64,000 nucleotides of DNA from Shewanella sp. Isolate13 (GCF_022398325.1 NZ_JAKEVD010000007.1:84049-148048), one strand, 5' to 3'; counted from the first letter of the stretch, positions 34,706 through 43,491 are shown. Program-made: numbers and translations. The notes: generated from the letters alone by a model not told the origin.

Positions 34706-35401
34706 TACCAGATAATCGTTAGGAATAAGCCGAGTAGTCTGACCAATGGGTTGATGCTGACTCGGTTTATTTATTTGCTGCACTAGAAAATCATGCCTAA
34801 GAGCAGGCTTGAGTAAGTCATCAAACATCTCAACTTGTTGGTTAGCTGGGTTTAGCCAAGCATCGAGCACTTCATCATTTTGCGGCAAGATCATCGGGCT
34901 GGCTTTGCTGTGAAACGGCATAAGATCGGGGTGAGGTGGATTAGTGATGATGGAGCAGGATGTGGTCACTTCGCCGGTTTTCGGATGTTGCCAGTCTCGA
35001 AATAACCCGCCAAAAGCTATCGCCGAGTTCTCGGCGATAAAGTCGTGATAATAGCTATCTTTACCTTTCTTCTCAGTTTCACCAAAACCGCTGGCAATCA
35101 CTAAGCAGCGACTCTCTCTAAATGGCTGAAAACCTGCGCTATTGGGAGTGTTTAGCTTGTCGAATCGAGTGTTAAATGAGGTGTAACGGCTGGGTTTAAA
35201 GCCTTCATAGCAAGTTTCAAGCAGTAACCACCAAGTGGCGGTTTGCAAGCGGCGCTCACCATCAATCTCACGCACGATGCTGATGTCATTAGTTGGCATT
35301 TTAAAGCGTCCAAACAACATCTCTTGCTGATTGCTAACCCGCAAGTCTTCCATCAGTGCTTGTACAAACATGTCATCAATAATATTGAGTCGACCACACA
35401 T
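34703..35401 (-). CDS. SRAP-domain protein (YedK/HMCES family), abasic-site cross-linking
   Basis: 232 residues (E. coli YedK 222). The catalytic Cys2 is in MCGRLNI, exposed after Met removal. NTRFDK holds the Asn region, RCLVIASGFGETE the conserved SGxxE, and PFHSKASPMILP the active-site His. SRAP proteins form a covalent DNA-protein cross-link with abasic sites in single-stranded DNA and shield them. The sequence is a divergent member: the usual ASGWYEW block reads ASGFGETE, so alignment of the catalytic Glu should be checked. Confidence 0.85.
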   Translation of the reverse strand: MCGRLNIIDDMFVQALMEDLRVSNQQEMLFGRFKMPTNDISIVREIDGERRLQTATWWLLLETCYEGFKPSRYTSFNTRFDKLNTPNSAGFQPFRESRCLVIASGFGETEKKGKDSYYHDFIAENSAIAFGGLFRDWQHPKTGEVTTSCSIITNPPHPDLMPFHSKASPMILPQNDEVLDAWLNPANQQVEMFDDLLKPALRHDFLVQQINKPSQHQPIGQTTRLIPNDYLV

Positions 35402-35712
35402 AGCGCTTTACCGTAAACAGATCTCGTATTGAGTATATGAGTGATTAGTTACGGAGTATAGCTAAGCATGGGTCATTCAAATTTATTCCAACTCTATTAT
35501 ATAGGGGCTCTATTCTTTGTTTCGATCTCTGTATATGCGTTTCTATTCACATGATGAGTAAGTTTCTCGTTGTCACCTAAAGGCAATTAATAGGCCTACC
35601 TATCGGGTATTTTTAAAGTCATAAATGTAGGTATTAACCATCAATTCGTGTTGTTCTGTTTAACAAGAGGTGGCCTACGGAATGTTTAGTACAGGGCTTT
35701 GGGGGAAACGAT
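35402..35712. other. Intergenic region between divergent SRAP and efflux genes
   Basis: 311 AT-rich bases containing the promoters of both genes. Short inverted fragments (CCTACCTAT and GTAGGTAT) occur around 35596-35633 but are not a regular palindrome. GGGGGAA before 35713 is the ribosome site of the efflux gene. Confidence 0.45.
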
Positions 35713-36819
35713 ATGGCAGAGGGCGCAGCGGAGGAAGCAAAGGAGTTGGCTAAAAAGAAAGGCAAAAAAATAAGGAATATAACCAACTCAATCTTAGCAT
35801 TGACTATAGTCTCGTTGGCGATATCGATTATTAGCGATCGAATTATTCCTACCACTGACAATGTTCGTGTTGAAGGCAGTATCGTCTCTTTGAATCCTCA
35901 GGTATCGGGTACGGTTTCCGATATAAAAGTGCAAGCAAATCGTGTTGTCGAGAAAGGGGATGTGTTGGTTCAGATCACGCCTACCGACTACCAAATCGCG
36001 GTAAAAAAGGCTGAGACCGAACTTAAATTAGCGGGGCAGAAGGTTGGCGCACAGATGGCGGATGTACTGTCTGCACAAGCTCAGCTAACCAACTCATTGA
36101 TATCGCAAGAAAATGCAAGGCGTCAAGGTCAGCGAATTTTTGCGATGGTGGAAAAAGGCGTGGTTTCACAGTCCGATGCTGACAAAACCCACGCGATTCT
36201 AGATAAAGCCGATGCTGAGGTATTGAATGCGAAAGCTAACCTTGAAAGAGTGCAAACCCAGCTTGGCGCGACAGGTAATGATAACGCGCAAATTCAAGTG
36301 GCATTATTAGCGCTTCAGCAGGCGCAGCTAGATCTAGAGCGAACCAGTATTAGAGCCCCTTCTCGTGGTGCGGTCACAAATTTTACTTTGTCAGAAGGCG
36401 CTTATGCTTCAGCTGGTGCCCCATTGATGACCTTTGTTGCCAAGGATGGGTTATGGCTAGAAGCTTATTTTCGCGAGAACAGTCTTGGGAAGATCCGCCC
36501 CGGCGACAAAGTCGAGCTGACGCTAGACTATAACCCCGGCAAAGTTTATGAGGGGACGGTTAGCTCCATTGACTTAGGGGTGTCATGGAGAGCGAATAAT
36601 CAACCGGGCTCCTTGGCTACCGTTAAGAATCAAACTGGCTGGCTGCGTGATTCACAGCGTATGCCTGTGTCTATTCGTATTGAAAATGAAGAGGCAATGC
36701 AGGCGATGCGCATTGGTGGACAGGCTGATGTGATTGTTTATACGGGAGACAATCCCCTATTTAACTTGCTAGGTGAGTTCTGGATCCGCTTAGTGAGTGG
36801 CTTCTCATATGTTCGATAA
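35713..36819 (+). CDS. HlyD/EmrA-type membrane fusion protein
   Basis: 368 residues. A short charged N-terminus (AKELAKKKGKKIR) and one TM helix (about residues 24-42) are followed by the barrel/lipoyl half (VRVEGSIVSLNPQVSGTVSDIKV), an alpha hairpin (residues 95-190) and the second half (RAPSRGAVTNFTLSEGAYAS, then LWLEAYFRENSLGKIRPGDKVEL). It is the periplasmic adaptor of an efflux pump; the next gene encodes the probable inner-membrane partner, overlapping by 11 bases. Substrate unknown; the pairing suggests an aromatic-acid or multidrug exporter. Confidence 0.9.
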   Translation: MAEGAAEEAKELAKKKGKKIRNITNSILALTIVSLAISIISDRIIPTTDNVRVEGSIVSLNPQVSGTVSDIKVQANRVVEKGDVLVQITPTDYQIAVKKAETELKLAGQKVGAQMADVLSAQAQLTNSLISQENARRQGQRIFAMVEKGVVSQSDADKTHAILDKADAEVLNAKANLERVQTQLGATGNDNAQIQVALLALQQAQLDLERTSIRAPSRGAVTNFTLSEGAYASAGAPLMTFVAKDGLWLEAYFRENSLGKIRPGDKVELTLDYNPGKVYEGTVSSIDLGVSWRANNQPGSLATVKNQTGWLRDSQRMPVSIRIENEEAMQAMRIGGQADVIVYTGDNPLFNLLGEFWIRLVSGFSYVR

Positions 36820-37822
36820 CTTAAATAGCATAGCTGATATAGATAAGGCGCAAGAGAGGCGGATCCTTCGCTATATATCGGCAGTGGGTAGCGCAACTTT
36901 TCTCGCGGTGCTGTTTAATTGGCCTTTGGCATTTTGCGCCCCCTTATTAACCGCTAAATTCATCGTTGATAAGCCTCAGTTCCATATCTTGCATGTTAAG
37001 CAGCTTGGTTTTGCTTTGGTGTCGACGGCGGGGATCGGCTTTTTATTGTCGACCGGTTTGCCTGAATATAAATTTGCCTTTTTAACGCTTTTTGCGGGTC
37101 TTTTGTTGTGGGGATATTACCTTTTCACCGATCCTAAGTGGGTCATGTTTGCGACGTTTTTAATTATTGAACTGATCCTTTTACCCTCAGTGACCATCAT
37201 CGATCAGCAAGCGGCTGTGGATGTCGGTATGGGGTTTGCTTTTTCAGGTATTGTGGCGGTTTCTCTGTATGCGATCTCGCATGTCTATTTTCCGGAAGAG
37301 GCTGACGATGAGTTTAAAGGCTTCCCCCCTTCACCGCTCCCTAAGCACGTCAGGTGGGCGGCAGCGGTTAGAGCCTTGATGATTTCATTTCCCTTGGTTT
37401 GCGTTTATTTTTACTTCCAGTTGTCACAAGTCTTACTCTCGGTTGCTTTCATCTTGTTGCTTTCGTTTATGACGACGAGCGAAAAAGCGGGTAAGACATC
37501 CATTTTCTATATTTTGAGTAACCTGCTGGGGGGCGCAGTGGCCTTTGTCGCTTTTTTGGTTATGTCATTTTCGCCGAATATCTATATCTACCTCCTGGTG
37601 ATGTTATTGGTGGTGACGCTATTTGGCAGGGTGATCTACCTTAACCCTCAGAAAGCCCCTATTTTTGCAACGGCATTTACTGGCTTTTCAGTGTTGATGG
37701 GAACATCGATGAGTACAGGGGCTCTCGATGACAAGTTTTTTGTGCGCATCTTTCAACTGCTTCTTGTCACCATTTATTTGGTTTTTATGGCTTATTTTAT
37801 TGAAGGGCGAGAAGCCAAATAG
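36809..37822 (+). CDS. DUF2955/FUSC-like inner-membrane protein, partner of the HlyD-type gene
   Basis: 337 residues from ATG at 36809 (a GTG four codons upstream is also possible). About ten hydrophobic helices in two groups of four to six with a cytoplasmic stretch near residues 160-190 (YFPEEADDEFKGF), the plan of DUF2955/FUSC-type exporters that work with an HlyD-family adaptor. The gene overlaps the adaptor gene by 11 bases and ends before a strong terminator. Function as a transport partner is inferred from pairing and topology; family call is moderate. Confidence 0.75.
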   Translation: MFDNLNSIADIDKAQERRILRYISAVGSATFLAVLFNWPLAFCAPLLTAKFIVDKPQFHILHVKQLGFALVSTAGIGFLLSTGLPEYKFAFLTLFAGLLLWGYYLFTDPKWVMFATFLIIELILLPSVTIIDQQAAVDVGMGFAFSGIVAVSLYAISHVYFPEEADDEFKGFPPSPLPKHVRWAAAVRALMISFPLVCVYFYFQLSQVLLSVAFILLLSFMTTSEKAGKTSIFYILSNLLGGAVAFVAFLVMSFSPNIYIYLLVMLLVVTLFGRVIYLNPQKAPIFATAFTGFSVLMGTSMSTGALDDKFFVRIFQLLLVTIYLVFMAYFIEGREAK

Positions 37823-37853
37823 ACACATCATTAAGTCGTTTTAGCATTATCAC

Positions 37854-37888
37854 AAGCAAGGGCTGTAACAGGTTCTTGCTTTTTTTTG
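37854..37888 (+). terminator. Intrinsic terminator of the efflux gene pair
   Basis: Stem AAGCAAG / CTTGCTT with an inner CTGT / ACAG pair, followed by eight or nine T. It begins 32 bases after the stop at 37822. Confidence 0.7.
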
Positions 37889-37923
37889 GACAATATTTCC
37901 TCAAGTAGGTTGGTTTTTGGTGT

Positions 37924-37941
37924 GTCACTAAATGGCCATTT
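37924..37941. promoter_or_regulatory. Shared palindromic operator, copy 1 (upstream of the amidohydrolase gene)
   Basis: GTCACT followed by the perfect 12-base palindrome AAATGGCCATTT (37930-37941), extended here to a 14-base palindrome by flanking T and A. It is 82 bases before the amidohydrolase ATG. The same GTCAC-Y-AAATGGCCATTT block recurs at 39410-39427 before the next gene, and I found no third copy in the window. Confidence 0.6.
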
Positions 37942-38022
37942 ATTTGAGGGCGCTGTTGTTAAGATTTGTTCATCAGTTAGATGAAACCATTTTAGTGAAG
38001 CAATGCTACCGAGGAATCAACG

Positions 38023-39291
38023 ATGAAAAAACTCATTATCAACGCTAATGTTTTTAACGGCACAGACAACCAACTCTTAGAGAATGTTGCAGTGCTGATT
38101 GAAGATAACTTGATCAGTAAAATTAGTCGCCAAGATGACATTGATTTGTCGATTGCCGATGAGGTGATTGACGCTAAAGGCGGCACCGTGATGCCAGGTT
38201 TAATGGATGCACACGTACATATTACCTTGTCGGCTCCTTTCAATGTCATCGACACCATGACCCGTGAAGAGGTGGCGATTCGTTCTGCGCGTATTTCTGA
38301 AGAGATGTTGATGCGCGGCTTTACTACCATTCGCGATGTCGCCGGTAACACCCTCGGCCTTAAAAACAGCATCGACAAAGGTTACGCCAAGGGGCCACGC
38401 ATTCTGCCATCGATGGCAGCGGTTTCTCAAACCAGTGGTCACTCGGACTATCGTCAAAATCAAGCGCAGGAGCGGATCGGTCAGCATGAAGACTCGCCTA
38501 TGATGAAGCTTGGCGCAATGAAGGTCGCAGACGGCAGATCAGAAGTATTAAAAGCTGTGCGTGAGCAGCTGTTTATGGGCGCATCGCAAATTAAGATCAT
38601 GGCCGGCGGCGGAGCATCATCCACCTTTGACCCACTCGATACGCTGCAATTTACGCTTGATGAGATGAAAGCGGCCGTCGAGGCGGCAACGGATTATGGC
38701 ACTTATGTTGCGGCGCATATCCATACCGCAGATGCAATGCGCCGAGCCGCAGAGGCGGGAGTGATGTCGTTTGAACATGCCACCATTATGGATGACGACA
38801 TTGCCCAAACCATTAAAGATAAAGGTATTTGGGTGATACCATCCTACTTTACCTCATCACTGATTGCAGAGCGTAAGATCCCGCTACCTAACGAAGAGAC
38901 CTATCGTAAAACTGAGCGCGTAGGTAAGGCGATGCTCAAATCTGCCGAACTGATTAAGAAATATCAGATCGACAATATCGCATTTGGTACCGACTGCGTC
39001 GGCGAAGCCAGCGTACACGCCACTCAGCTTAATGAACTAGGTGCGATTGAGCAGACCTTTGACACGATAACGGCTTTGCGTATGGTGACCTCAAACTGTG
39101 GACGCTTATTCGAGATGTCGACCTATCAGCATCCGTACCAACAAGGAGTGTTAGGTCGAGTTATTGAAGGCGCCTATGCTGACCTACTGATCATCGAGGG
39201 CAACCCGCTTGAAGGTGTCGCCTGCGTTGCCGATACCAACAAGCAAAAGGTGATTATGAAAGACGGCATCATCTACAAAAACACCCTGTAA
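38023..39291 (+). CDS. Metal-dependent amidohydrolase (imidazolonepropionase / Xaa-Pro dipeptidase-like)
   Basis: 422 residues. The amidohydrolase TIM barrel shows metal-binding HVH in GLMDAHVHITL, a possible carboxylated Lys in QIKIMAGGGASS, the His pair AAHIHTADAM and SFEHATIMDDD, and the catalytic Asp in AFGTDCVGEA. Small beta domains flank the barrel at both ends (VIDAKGGTVMPG and GAYADLLIIEGNPLEG). Related enzymes cleave N-acyl or prolyl dipeptides; substrate not assignable. GAGGAATCAACG precedes ATG. It shares an upstream operator-like palindrome with the PLP decarboxylase gene that follows. Confidence 0.88.
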   Translation: MKKLIINANVFNGTDNQLLENVAVLIEDNLISKISRQDDIDLSIADEVIDAKGGTVMPGLMDAHVHITLSAPFNVIDTMTREEVAIRSARISEEMLMRGFTTIRDVAGNTLGLKNSIDKGYAKGPRILPSMAAVSQTSGHSDYRQNQAQERIGQHEDSPMMKLGAMKVADGRSEVLKAVREQLFMGASQIKIMAGGGASSTFDPLDTLQFTLDEMKAAVEAATDYGTYVAAHIHTADAMRRAAEAGVMSFEHATIMDDDIAQTIKDKGIWVIPSYFTSSLIAERKIPLPNEETYRKTERVGKAMLKSAELIKKYQIDNIAFGTDCVGEASVHATQLNELGAIEQTFDTITALRMVTSNCGRLFEMSTYQHPYQQGVLGRVIEGAYADLLIIEGNPLEGVACVADTNKQKVIMKDGIIYKNTL

Positions 39292-39323
39292 TCGCGACTG
39301 CAATTGCAGCATAACGGCCTAAT

Positions 39324-39358
39324 AACGGCGCTTAGTTGATATAACTAGGCGCCGTTTT
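39324..39358 (+). terminator. Intrinsic terminator after the amidohydrolase gene
   Basis: 14-base stem AACGGCGCTTAGTT / AACTAGGCGCCGTT (one mismatch) with loop GATAT, then TTTTGC overlapping the arm end. It separates the amidohydrolase and decarboxylase genes, so each needs its own promoter. Confidence 0.65.
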
Positions 39359-39409
39359 GCTATCTGCGATATGGCAGCTTGTCGTAAGCGCTGGGCTTTT
39401 GTTTTTCCT

Positions 39410-39427
39410 GTCACCAAATGGCCATTT
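39410..39427. promoter_or_regulatory. Shared palindromic operator, copy 2 (upstream of the decarboxylase gene)
   Basis: GTCACC followed by the same perfect palindrome AAATGGCCATTT (39416-39427), 56 bases before the decarboxylase ATG. Preceding bases TGTCAC match copy 1 as well, giving TGTCAC-Y-AAATGGCCATTT in both. Confidence 0.6.
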
Positions 39428-39482
39428 TTGAAAAATATCGCTGGTATATTAGACGGACATTCCTACTTGAAGAGTATTAAAT

Positions 39483-40925
39483 ATGTCACATCATTTTAAA
39501 GATTACCGCGGTTCACTAGAGCGTTCTTTAGATCACGCAGTCTCGTATCTTGAGTCGCTAGATGAACGCCCTGTTGCCCAAGAGATCACATCGCAACAGT
39601 TGCGACAATTGATTGCTGGTGAAATGCCACAGCAAGCCACAGCGCCAGAGCAGGTGATCGATGAAATGGCATATGCGCTCGATGCGGGTTTGGTCGCGTC
39701 GGGTGGGCCACGATTCTTCGGTTATGCCATCGGCGGTACTTTCCCTGCGGCATTAGCAGCAGACTGGCTAGTTAGCGCATGGGATCAAAATGTGCCGTAC
39801 TACGTGTCTAGCCCTGCAATGGCGGTAGCGGAAGAAACAGCAGCCGAATGGATGGTTGAACTGCTGGGCTTAACCAAGGGTTCTGCGGTTGGCTTTACCT
39901 CAGGCGCTCAAGAAGCGATTTATACCTCGCTAATCACCGCGCGTAATTCGCTGCTAGAAAATGCTGGCTGGGATGTGGCGACTAAAGGTCTATATGGTGC
40001 GCCGCAGGTGAATGTGGTCGTGAGTGACCAAATTCACTCAACCATCAAACGCGCGCTTTCGATGATAGGTCTGGGAATTGAAACCATAGTAAAAGTGCCG
40101 ACGGACGATAATCTTCGTCTTATTCCAGAGGAGCTTGCGCGGGTGTTAGCCGATATAAGCGGGCCAACATTGGTTTGTGCTCAAGCGGGTTGTATCGACT
40201 CGGGGGCATTCGACCCATTCGACGAGATAGCTGATGCGGTGGCAGCGCATGGTAACGCTTGGCTACATGTGGATGGCGCAATCGGCTTGTGGGCGGCAGC
40301 GAGTGATAAGCAAAAGCATCTGTTGAAAGGTATTGAGCGAGCCGACTCCATCGATACCGATGGCCATAAGTGGTTCAACATGCCTTATGACTGCGGCATG
40401 GTGATAGTGAAAGACCCAGCCAAAATCACCTCCGCAATGGGCGGCGGCAATATGGGCGATTACCTAAATGATGCCATGGAGAAGCCGGATCGTAATGCAA
40501 TTAACTTCGGCATTGCCGCATCGAGGCGTGCCCGTGGTCTGCCTGTCTACGCCGCGTTTAAGTCGCTTGGCAAGCAAGGCATTGTTGACCATTTAGATAA
40601 CTGCTGCGCATTAGCCAAACGCATGGCTGATATTTTGCGGGAAGTGGACGGCATTACCATTCTTAATGATGTGGTGTCGAATCGATTCTCAGCGCAATTT
40701 GGTTCAGGTGATGTGGAATATCGCAACGAGCTTACCGCGCGCGTGGTACATAGGCTGCAGCAAGAGGGATACCTTTATCCTTCAACATCAGGCTACAAAG
40801 GCCTTAAGACCATGCTGTTTTCAGTGCTGAATTATCATACATCGATAGAGGATATCGATATTTCAGCAAACAAGATCATTGAAGCGTTTAACATCGAAAA
40901 AGCGTTACTGCCTCAGCCGGTTTAA
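39483..40925 (+). CDS. PLP-dependent group II decarboxylase-family enzyme
   Basis: 480 residues of fold-type I PLP enzyme. The cofactor Lys is in DTDGHKWFNMPYDCGMVIV, the ring-stacking and phosphate loop in GFTSGAQEAIYTSL, and the Asp that contacts the pyridine N in AWLHVDGAIGLWA. This arrangement is that of aromatic-amino-acid, glutamate and diaminobutyrate decarboxylases; the substrate cannot be read. It ends 37 bases before a small membrane-protein gene that is likely co-transcribed. It shares an operator-like palindrome with the amidohydrolase, hinting at one pathway. Confidence 0.88.
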   Translation: MSHHFKDYRGSLERSLDHAVSYLESLDERPVAQEITSQQLRQLIAGEMPQQATAPEQVIDEMAYALDAGLVASGGPRFFGYAIGGTFPAALAADWLVSAWDQNVPYYVSSPAMAVAEETAAEWMVELLGLTKGSAVGFTSGAQEAIYTSLITARNSLLENAGWDVATKGLYGAPQVNVVVSDQIHSTIKRALSMIGLGIETIVKVPTDDNLRLIPEELARVLADISGPTLVCAQAGCIDSGAFDPFDEIADAVAAHGNAWLHVDGAIGLWAAASDKQKHLLKGIERADSIDTDGHKWFNMPYDCGMVIVKDPAKITSAMGGGNMGDYLNDAMEKPDRNAINFGIAASRRARGLPVYAAFKSLGKQGIVDHLDNCCALAKRMADILREVDGITILNDVVSNRFSAQFGSGDVEYRNELTARVVHRLQQEGYLYPSTSGYKGLKTMLFSVLNYHTSIEDIDISANKIIEAFNIEKALLPQPV

Positions 40926-40962
40926 CGTAATGAATTCAAAGAGCAAAGAGAGTGGAGGAAGT

Positions 40963-41400
40963 ATGACTCAGCAACGATTTGTAGGTTATAGCCTAGCCGT
41001 ATTGGTTTATTTAACTGTACTCAATTTCTTTAATGAGTATTGGCACTGGGTTTCTATCGAGTCCTTTAGCATTTCACTAGTTGCAGCACTGCTTTTGCTG
41101 ACGCTACTTAAGCTGTCGATTAAAACCGAGCATAAAGTAGCCGCCTTTTTTAAGGCTAAACCCGGCAGGGCTGCAAAAGTATATCGAGGCATTAGCACCT
41201 ACATAATCTTGGTGGGTAGCAAGTTTATGATCCTTGAAGCGATAAATGTGATGTTTGGCGAAAAGGTCTCATTTAGCGGGCCGTTCAATGGTGTCGTCGC
41301 TTTCTTTGCCGTTGTGTTTACTATTCTCATTGCAGAGTTTGTAGTAGGTAAAATATATACAGGCTTGAATGACACCAATAAGCTGCAAGTCGCATGCTGA
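40963..41400 (+). CDS. Small four-helix membrane protein of unknown function
   Basis: 145 residues from ATG at 40963, with a very strong GGAGGAAG ribosome site; longer readings overlap the decarboxylase gene and lack such a site. Four hydrophobic segments (about residues 8-24, 29-49, 73-95 and 104-128) with a basic loop (KTEHKVAAFFKAKPGRAAK) between the second and third. I do not recognise the family. It probably belongs to the decarboxylase transcript and could be a transport or sensing component for that pathway. Confidence 0.7.
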   Translation: MTQQRFVGYSLAVLVYLTVLNFFNEYWHWVSIESFSISLVAALLLLTLLKLSIKTEHKVAAFFKAKPGRAAKVYRGISTYIILVGSKFMILEAINVMFGEKVSFSGPFNGVVAFFAVVFTILIAEFVVGKIYTGLNDTNKLQVAC

Positions 41401-41420
41401 TCGGTTAATTTATCAATAGC

Positions 41421-41444
41421 AAACCGCCTCAATAGGCGGTTTTG
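41421..41444 (+). terminator. Intrinsic terminator after the decarboxylase/membrane-protein unit
   Basis: Perfect 9-base stem AAACCGCCT / AGGCGGTTT with loop CAAT followed by TTG, 20 bases after the stop at 41400. Confidence 0.75.
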
Positions 41445-41698
41445 TGTTATCTGTAATCGAGCCACTTTCAACATAGAGGGGTTATCGCAAGTTGAGAACA
41501 CTGGTCCGAAGTTATATGCCTGTTGTTTTTAGTTTGATAAGTCACTCTGCCGTAGCTTTCGCTTCCGTATCTTGGGTAACTATTGAGCGGGTATTTGTTG
41601 ATATAGAAGATCCTGGTCACTATTTACATCCACTAAACAGTTAGACAGAGTATGTTTTGATAGATTAGTAAGATTGAAAACTAAGGGCAATACAGTTG

Positions 41699-42391
41699 AT
41701 GATAAGACAGGCTAGAGAGGCAAAACTGCTCGATATTGCAAGAGAGCTGATTCTTGAGCACGGCATGGTATCGTTTAAGTTCACCGATATCACTAAACGA
41801 GCGGAAGTATCTCGAGCCACGCTGTATAAGTATTTCTCAGGCAAAGAAGATGTATTGGTGAGTCTGTTTGTTCATGATGCCGGTATTACTAAGCAAATGT
41901 TATTGGATATTCAGCTTGATTCTACGCTCAATAACCGAGAGAAAATTTTACTCAGTTTGCTGGCTCCTGTTGCAAGCTCAATGGAAACGTTAAATCGTTC
42001 CGGCACCTTATTGTTAAGTGCCAATCCCGGGATTTTTATGTATGCGAGCGATAAACAGCAGGCTCGGCTAGAGCAGATCGTCTCCGAAATAAGGAAAATC
42101 ACCCTCGAGTTCTGGCTAGCTCCCTTTAAACTGGGGCAAATGGGCGTTGCGCAAGAGCAGTTAGAGGAGGTGATGGCATTGACCTTCCCTTATCAAAGGG
42201 GATGCATTGTCATCCCTCAAAGTGTGATGACCGTTGGTAAGCATATTCATTATCCTTTAAGAAAAGTATTTGAGAATTTGTTGAAATCGACAGAGGCATT
42301 GAATTGGTGTGAGGAACACGCAAATGTTGATTATGAGAAAGTCTTAATTGGCATTGGTCGACATAAGAAAGAGGGCATGATTGCCTGTTAG
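41699..42391 (+). CDS. TetR-family transcriptional regulator
   Basis: 230 residues from ATG at 41699 (AAGGG upstream; the TTG one codon earlier is not needed). The N-terminal helix-turn-helix is typical of TetR: LILEHGMVSFKFTDITKRAEVSRATLYKYFSGKEDVL, residues 17-54. The C-terminal ligand domain (70-230) has no readable specificity. It is the nearest DNA-binding regulator to the paired AAATGGCCATTT sites at 37930 and 39416 and so a candidate to bind them, but its own upstream region lacks that palindrome. Confidence 0.9.
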   Translation: MIRQAREAKLLDIARELILEHGMVSFKFTDITKRAEVSRATLYKYFSGKEDVLVSLFVHDAGITKQMLLDIQLDSTLNNREKILLSLLAPVASSMETLNRSGTLLLSANPGIFMYASDKQQARLEQIVSEIRKITLEFWLAPFKLGQMGVAQEQLEEVMALTFPYQRGCIVIPQSVMTVGKHIHYPLRKVFENLLKSTEALNWCEEHANVDYEKVLIGIGRHKKEGMIAC

Positions 42392-42396
42392 GTAGT

Positions 42397-42426
42397 AGGC
42401 CTTGCCCTGAGTGGGCGGCCTGTTTT
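42397..42426 (+). terminator. Intrinsic terminator of the TetR gene
   Basis: Stem AGGCC-GCCC / GGGC-GGCCT with a two-base bulge, followed by GTTTTGC. It starts 6 bases after the stop codon, between convergent genes. Confidence 0.55.
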
Positions 42427-42466
42427 GCTTCATTACACAGAGCCGTCCTGGTTAGGCGCTATGTTG

Positions 42467-42832
42467 TCATATCATGCTGGTACTTTTACTTTGCGGGATT
42501 GATTCAATCAGTGGCTGCAGCAAAGGGCACCTTGCACTAGCTTGCTTAACAACATAAACCACAATGTTTTGTACATCGTTTCTTTCACTGTTTAAGGTGC
42601 ACATCGCGCTGCCCATGCAGACATGGATAAAAGGCTCGATTTCGACATCCGCACGATAGGCCTCATCGATATAGTCTCGAGCAGATGAGGCGATGTAATT
42701 GCTTACGGTTTCGCTAGATACTTGAGCAAATACTCTTGGGTGTATATCAAGAGAAGCGTTTATGTAGGTCTCAATCCAACTGGCAACCTTGGCAATTTTA
42801 TATTGTAGCTTTAAGGAACCGATTACCCCCAT
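42467..42832 (-). CDS. Small protein of unknown function at the end of the Dms-like operon (DmsH position)
   Basis: 121 residues, no signal peptide or TM helix. It has a mixed alpha/beta look with a cysteine-containing C-terminal half (VCMGSAMCTLN, ARCPLL). It overlaps the TorD-like gene by 10 bases, so it is translated with it. In Shewanella dms operons a small gene of unknown role (dmsH) follows the TorD-like dmsG; this ORF has that position, but I cannot confirm homology. A cytoplasmic maturation role for the reductase is a reasonable guess. Confidence 0.7.
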   Translation of the reverse strand: MGVIGSLKLQYKIAKVASWIETYINASLDIHPRVFAQVSSETVSNYIASSARDYIDEAYRADVEIEPFIHVCMGSAMCTLNSERNDVQNIVVYVVKQASARCPLLQPLIESIPQSKSTSMI

Positions 42833-43443
42833 AGCGTACGCTCTTGCACTATGACGCCATTAGACTCAACTAATACATCTAGGTAATCTTTAAGTAATAA
42901 TCCCCACCCTAAGTAGAAGTTAGTTTTAGCGTGCTCAATCGTTAGCTCTGCCACTCGATATGCCCATGGTGCTAAGTGCTCAGCAACGACGGCTTGCAAC
43001 TCAAAAGTCTTGTTTTGTTTAATGGTATATTCCACTAGTTGTAGAACCAGTGATAAGTGGTCGATAGGTTGGTTATCACCGTCTACGGTATTGATTTTTA
43101 TGCCTAAGCTATCGATAAGTTGTTGTAGTTTTTGCGTACTCGGCCCACACAGCAGGTTATCTTCACTCAAGTAGTATGAGCCCCATAATGGCACCTTCAT
43201 TTTCCCAGGGCCGATAAAAAGCTGATTAAAATCGAGTCGTAGTTCAGGTAACTGCTCACTGCTATATTGCTTCATGTAGTTGCTTATAAGTGCAACACCT
43301 TCGCTACGGGTTTTACTTTCAGTCAGTAATGGATAGCACAGGTTGAAGTCATGTTCTTGATACATCTCCAGCATCTTATCGCTAGGATCATGATACATGT
43401 TGGCCGCTAAGATTGGGGTTATTTCAGCTAATGCGTTATTCAT
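42823..43443 (-). CDS. dmsG: TorD/DmsD-family molybdoenzyme chaperone (DmsG-like)
   Basis: 206 residues from ATG at 43441-43443 with TGGAG 6 bases upstream. All-helical TorD family signature: LDFNQLFIGPGKMKVPLWGSYYLSEDN matches the F-x-x-L-F-x-G-P and P-x-G-S-x-Y pattern, and NQPIDHLSLVLQLVEY matches the E/P-x-D-H-L helix. Such proteins bind the Tat signal of the catalytic subunit and help insert the molybdenum cofactor. It follows the lipoprotein gene in the operon by 49 bases. Confidence 0.9.
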   Translation of the reverse strand: MNNALAEITPILAANMYHDPSDKMLEMYQEHDFNLCYPLLTESKTRSEGVALISNYMKQYSSEQLPELRLDFNQLFIGPGKMKVPLWGSYYLSEDNLLCGPSTQKLQQLIDSLGIKINTVDGDNQPIDHLSLVLQLVEYTIKQNKTFELQAVVAEHLAPWAYRVAELTIEHAKTNFYLGWGLLLKDYLDVLVESNGVIVQERTLWG

Positions 43444-43491
43444 ATTTACTCCAGGATAAAAGGCGGCCAAGTGGCCGCCTTGAAGAGATAT

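Noticed and set aside
38023..39291. Amidohydrolase as imidazolonepropionase of a hut pathway together with the ammonia lyase
   Set aside because: The two genes are 28 kb apart on opposite strands, and the amidohydrolase is paired by operator sequence with a decarboxylase instead.
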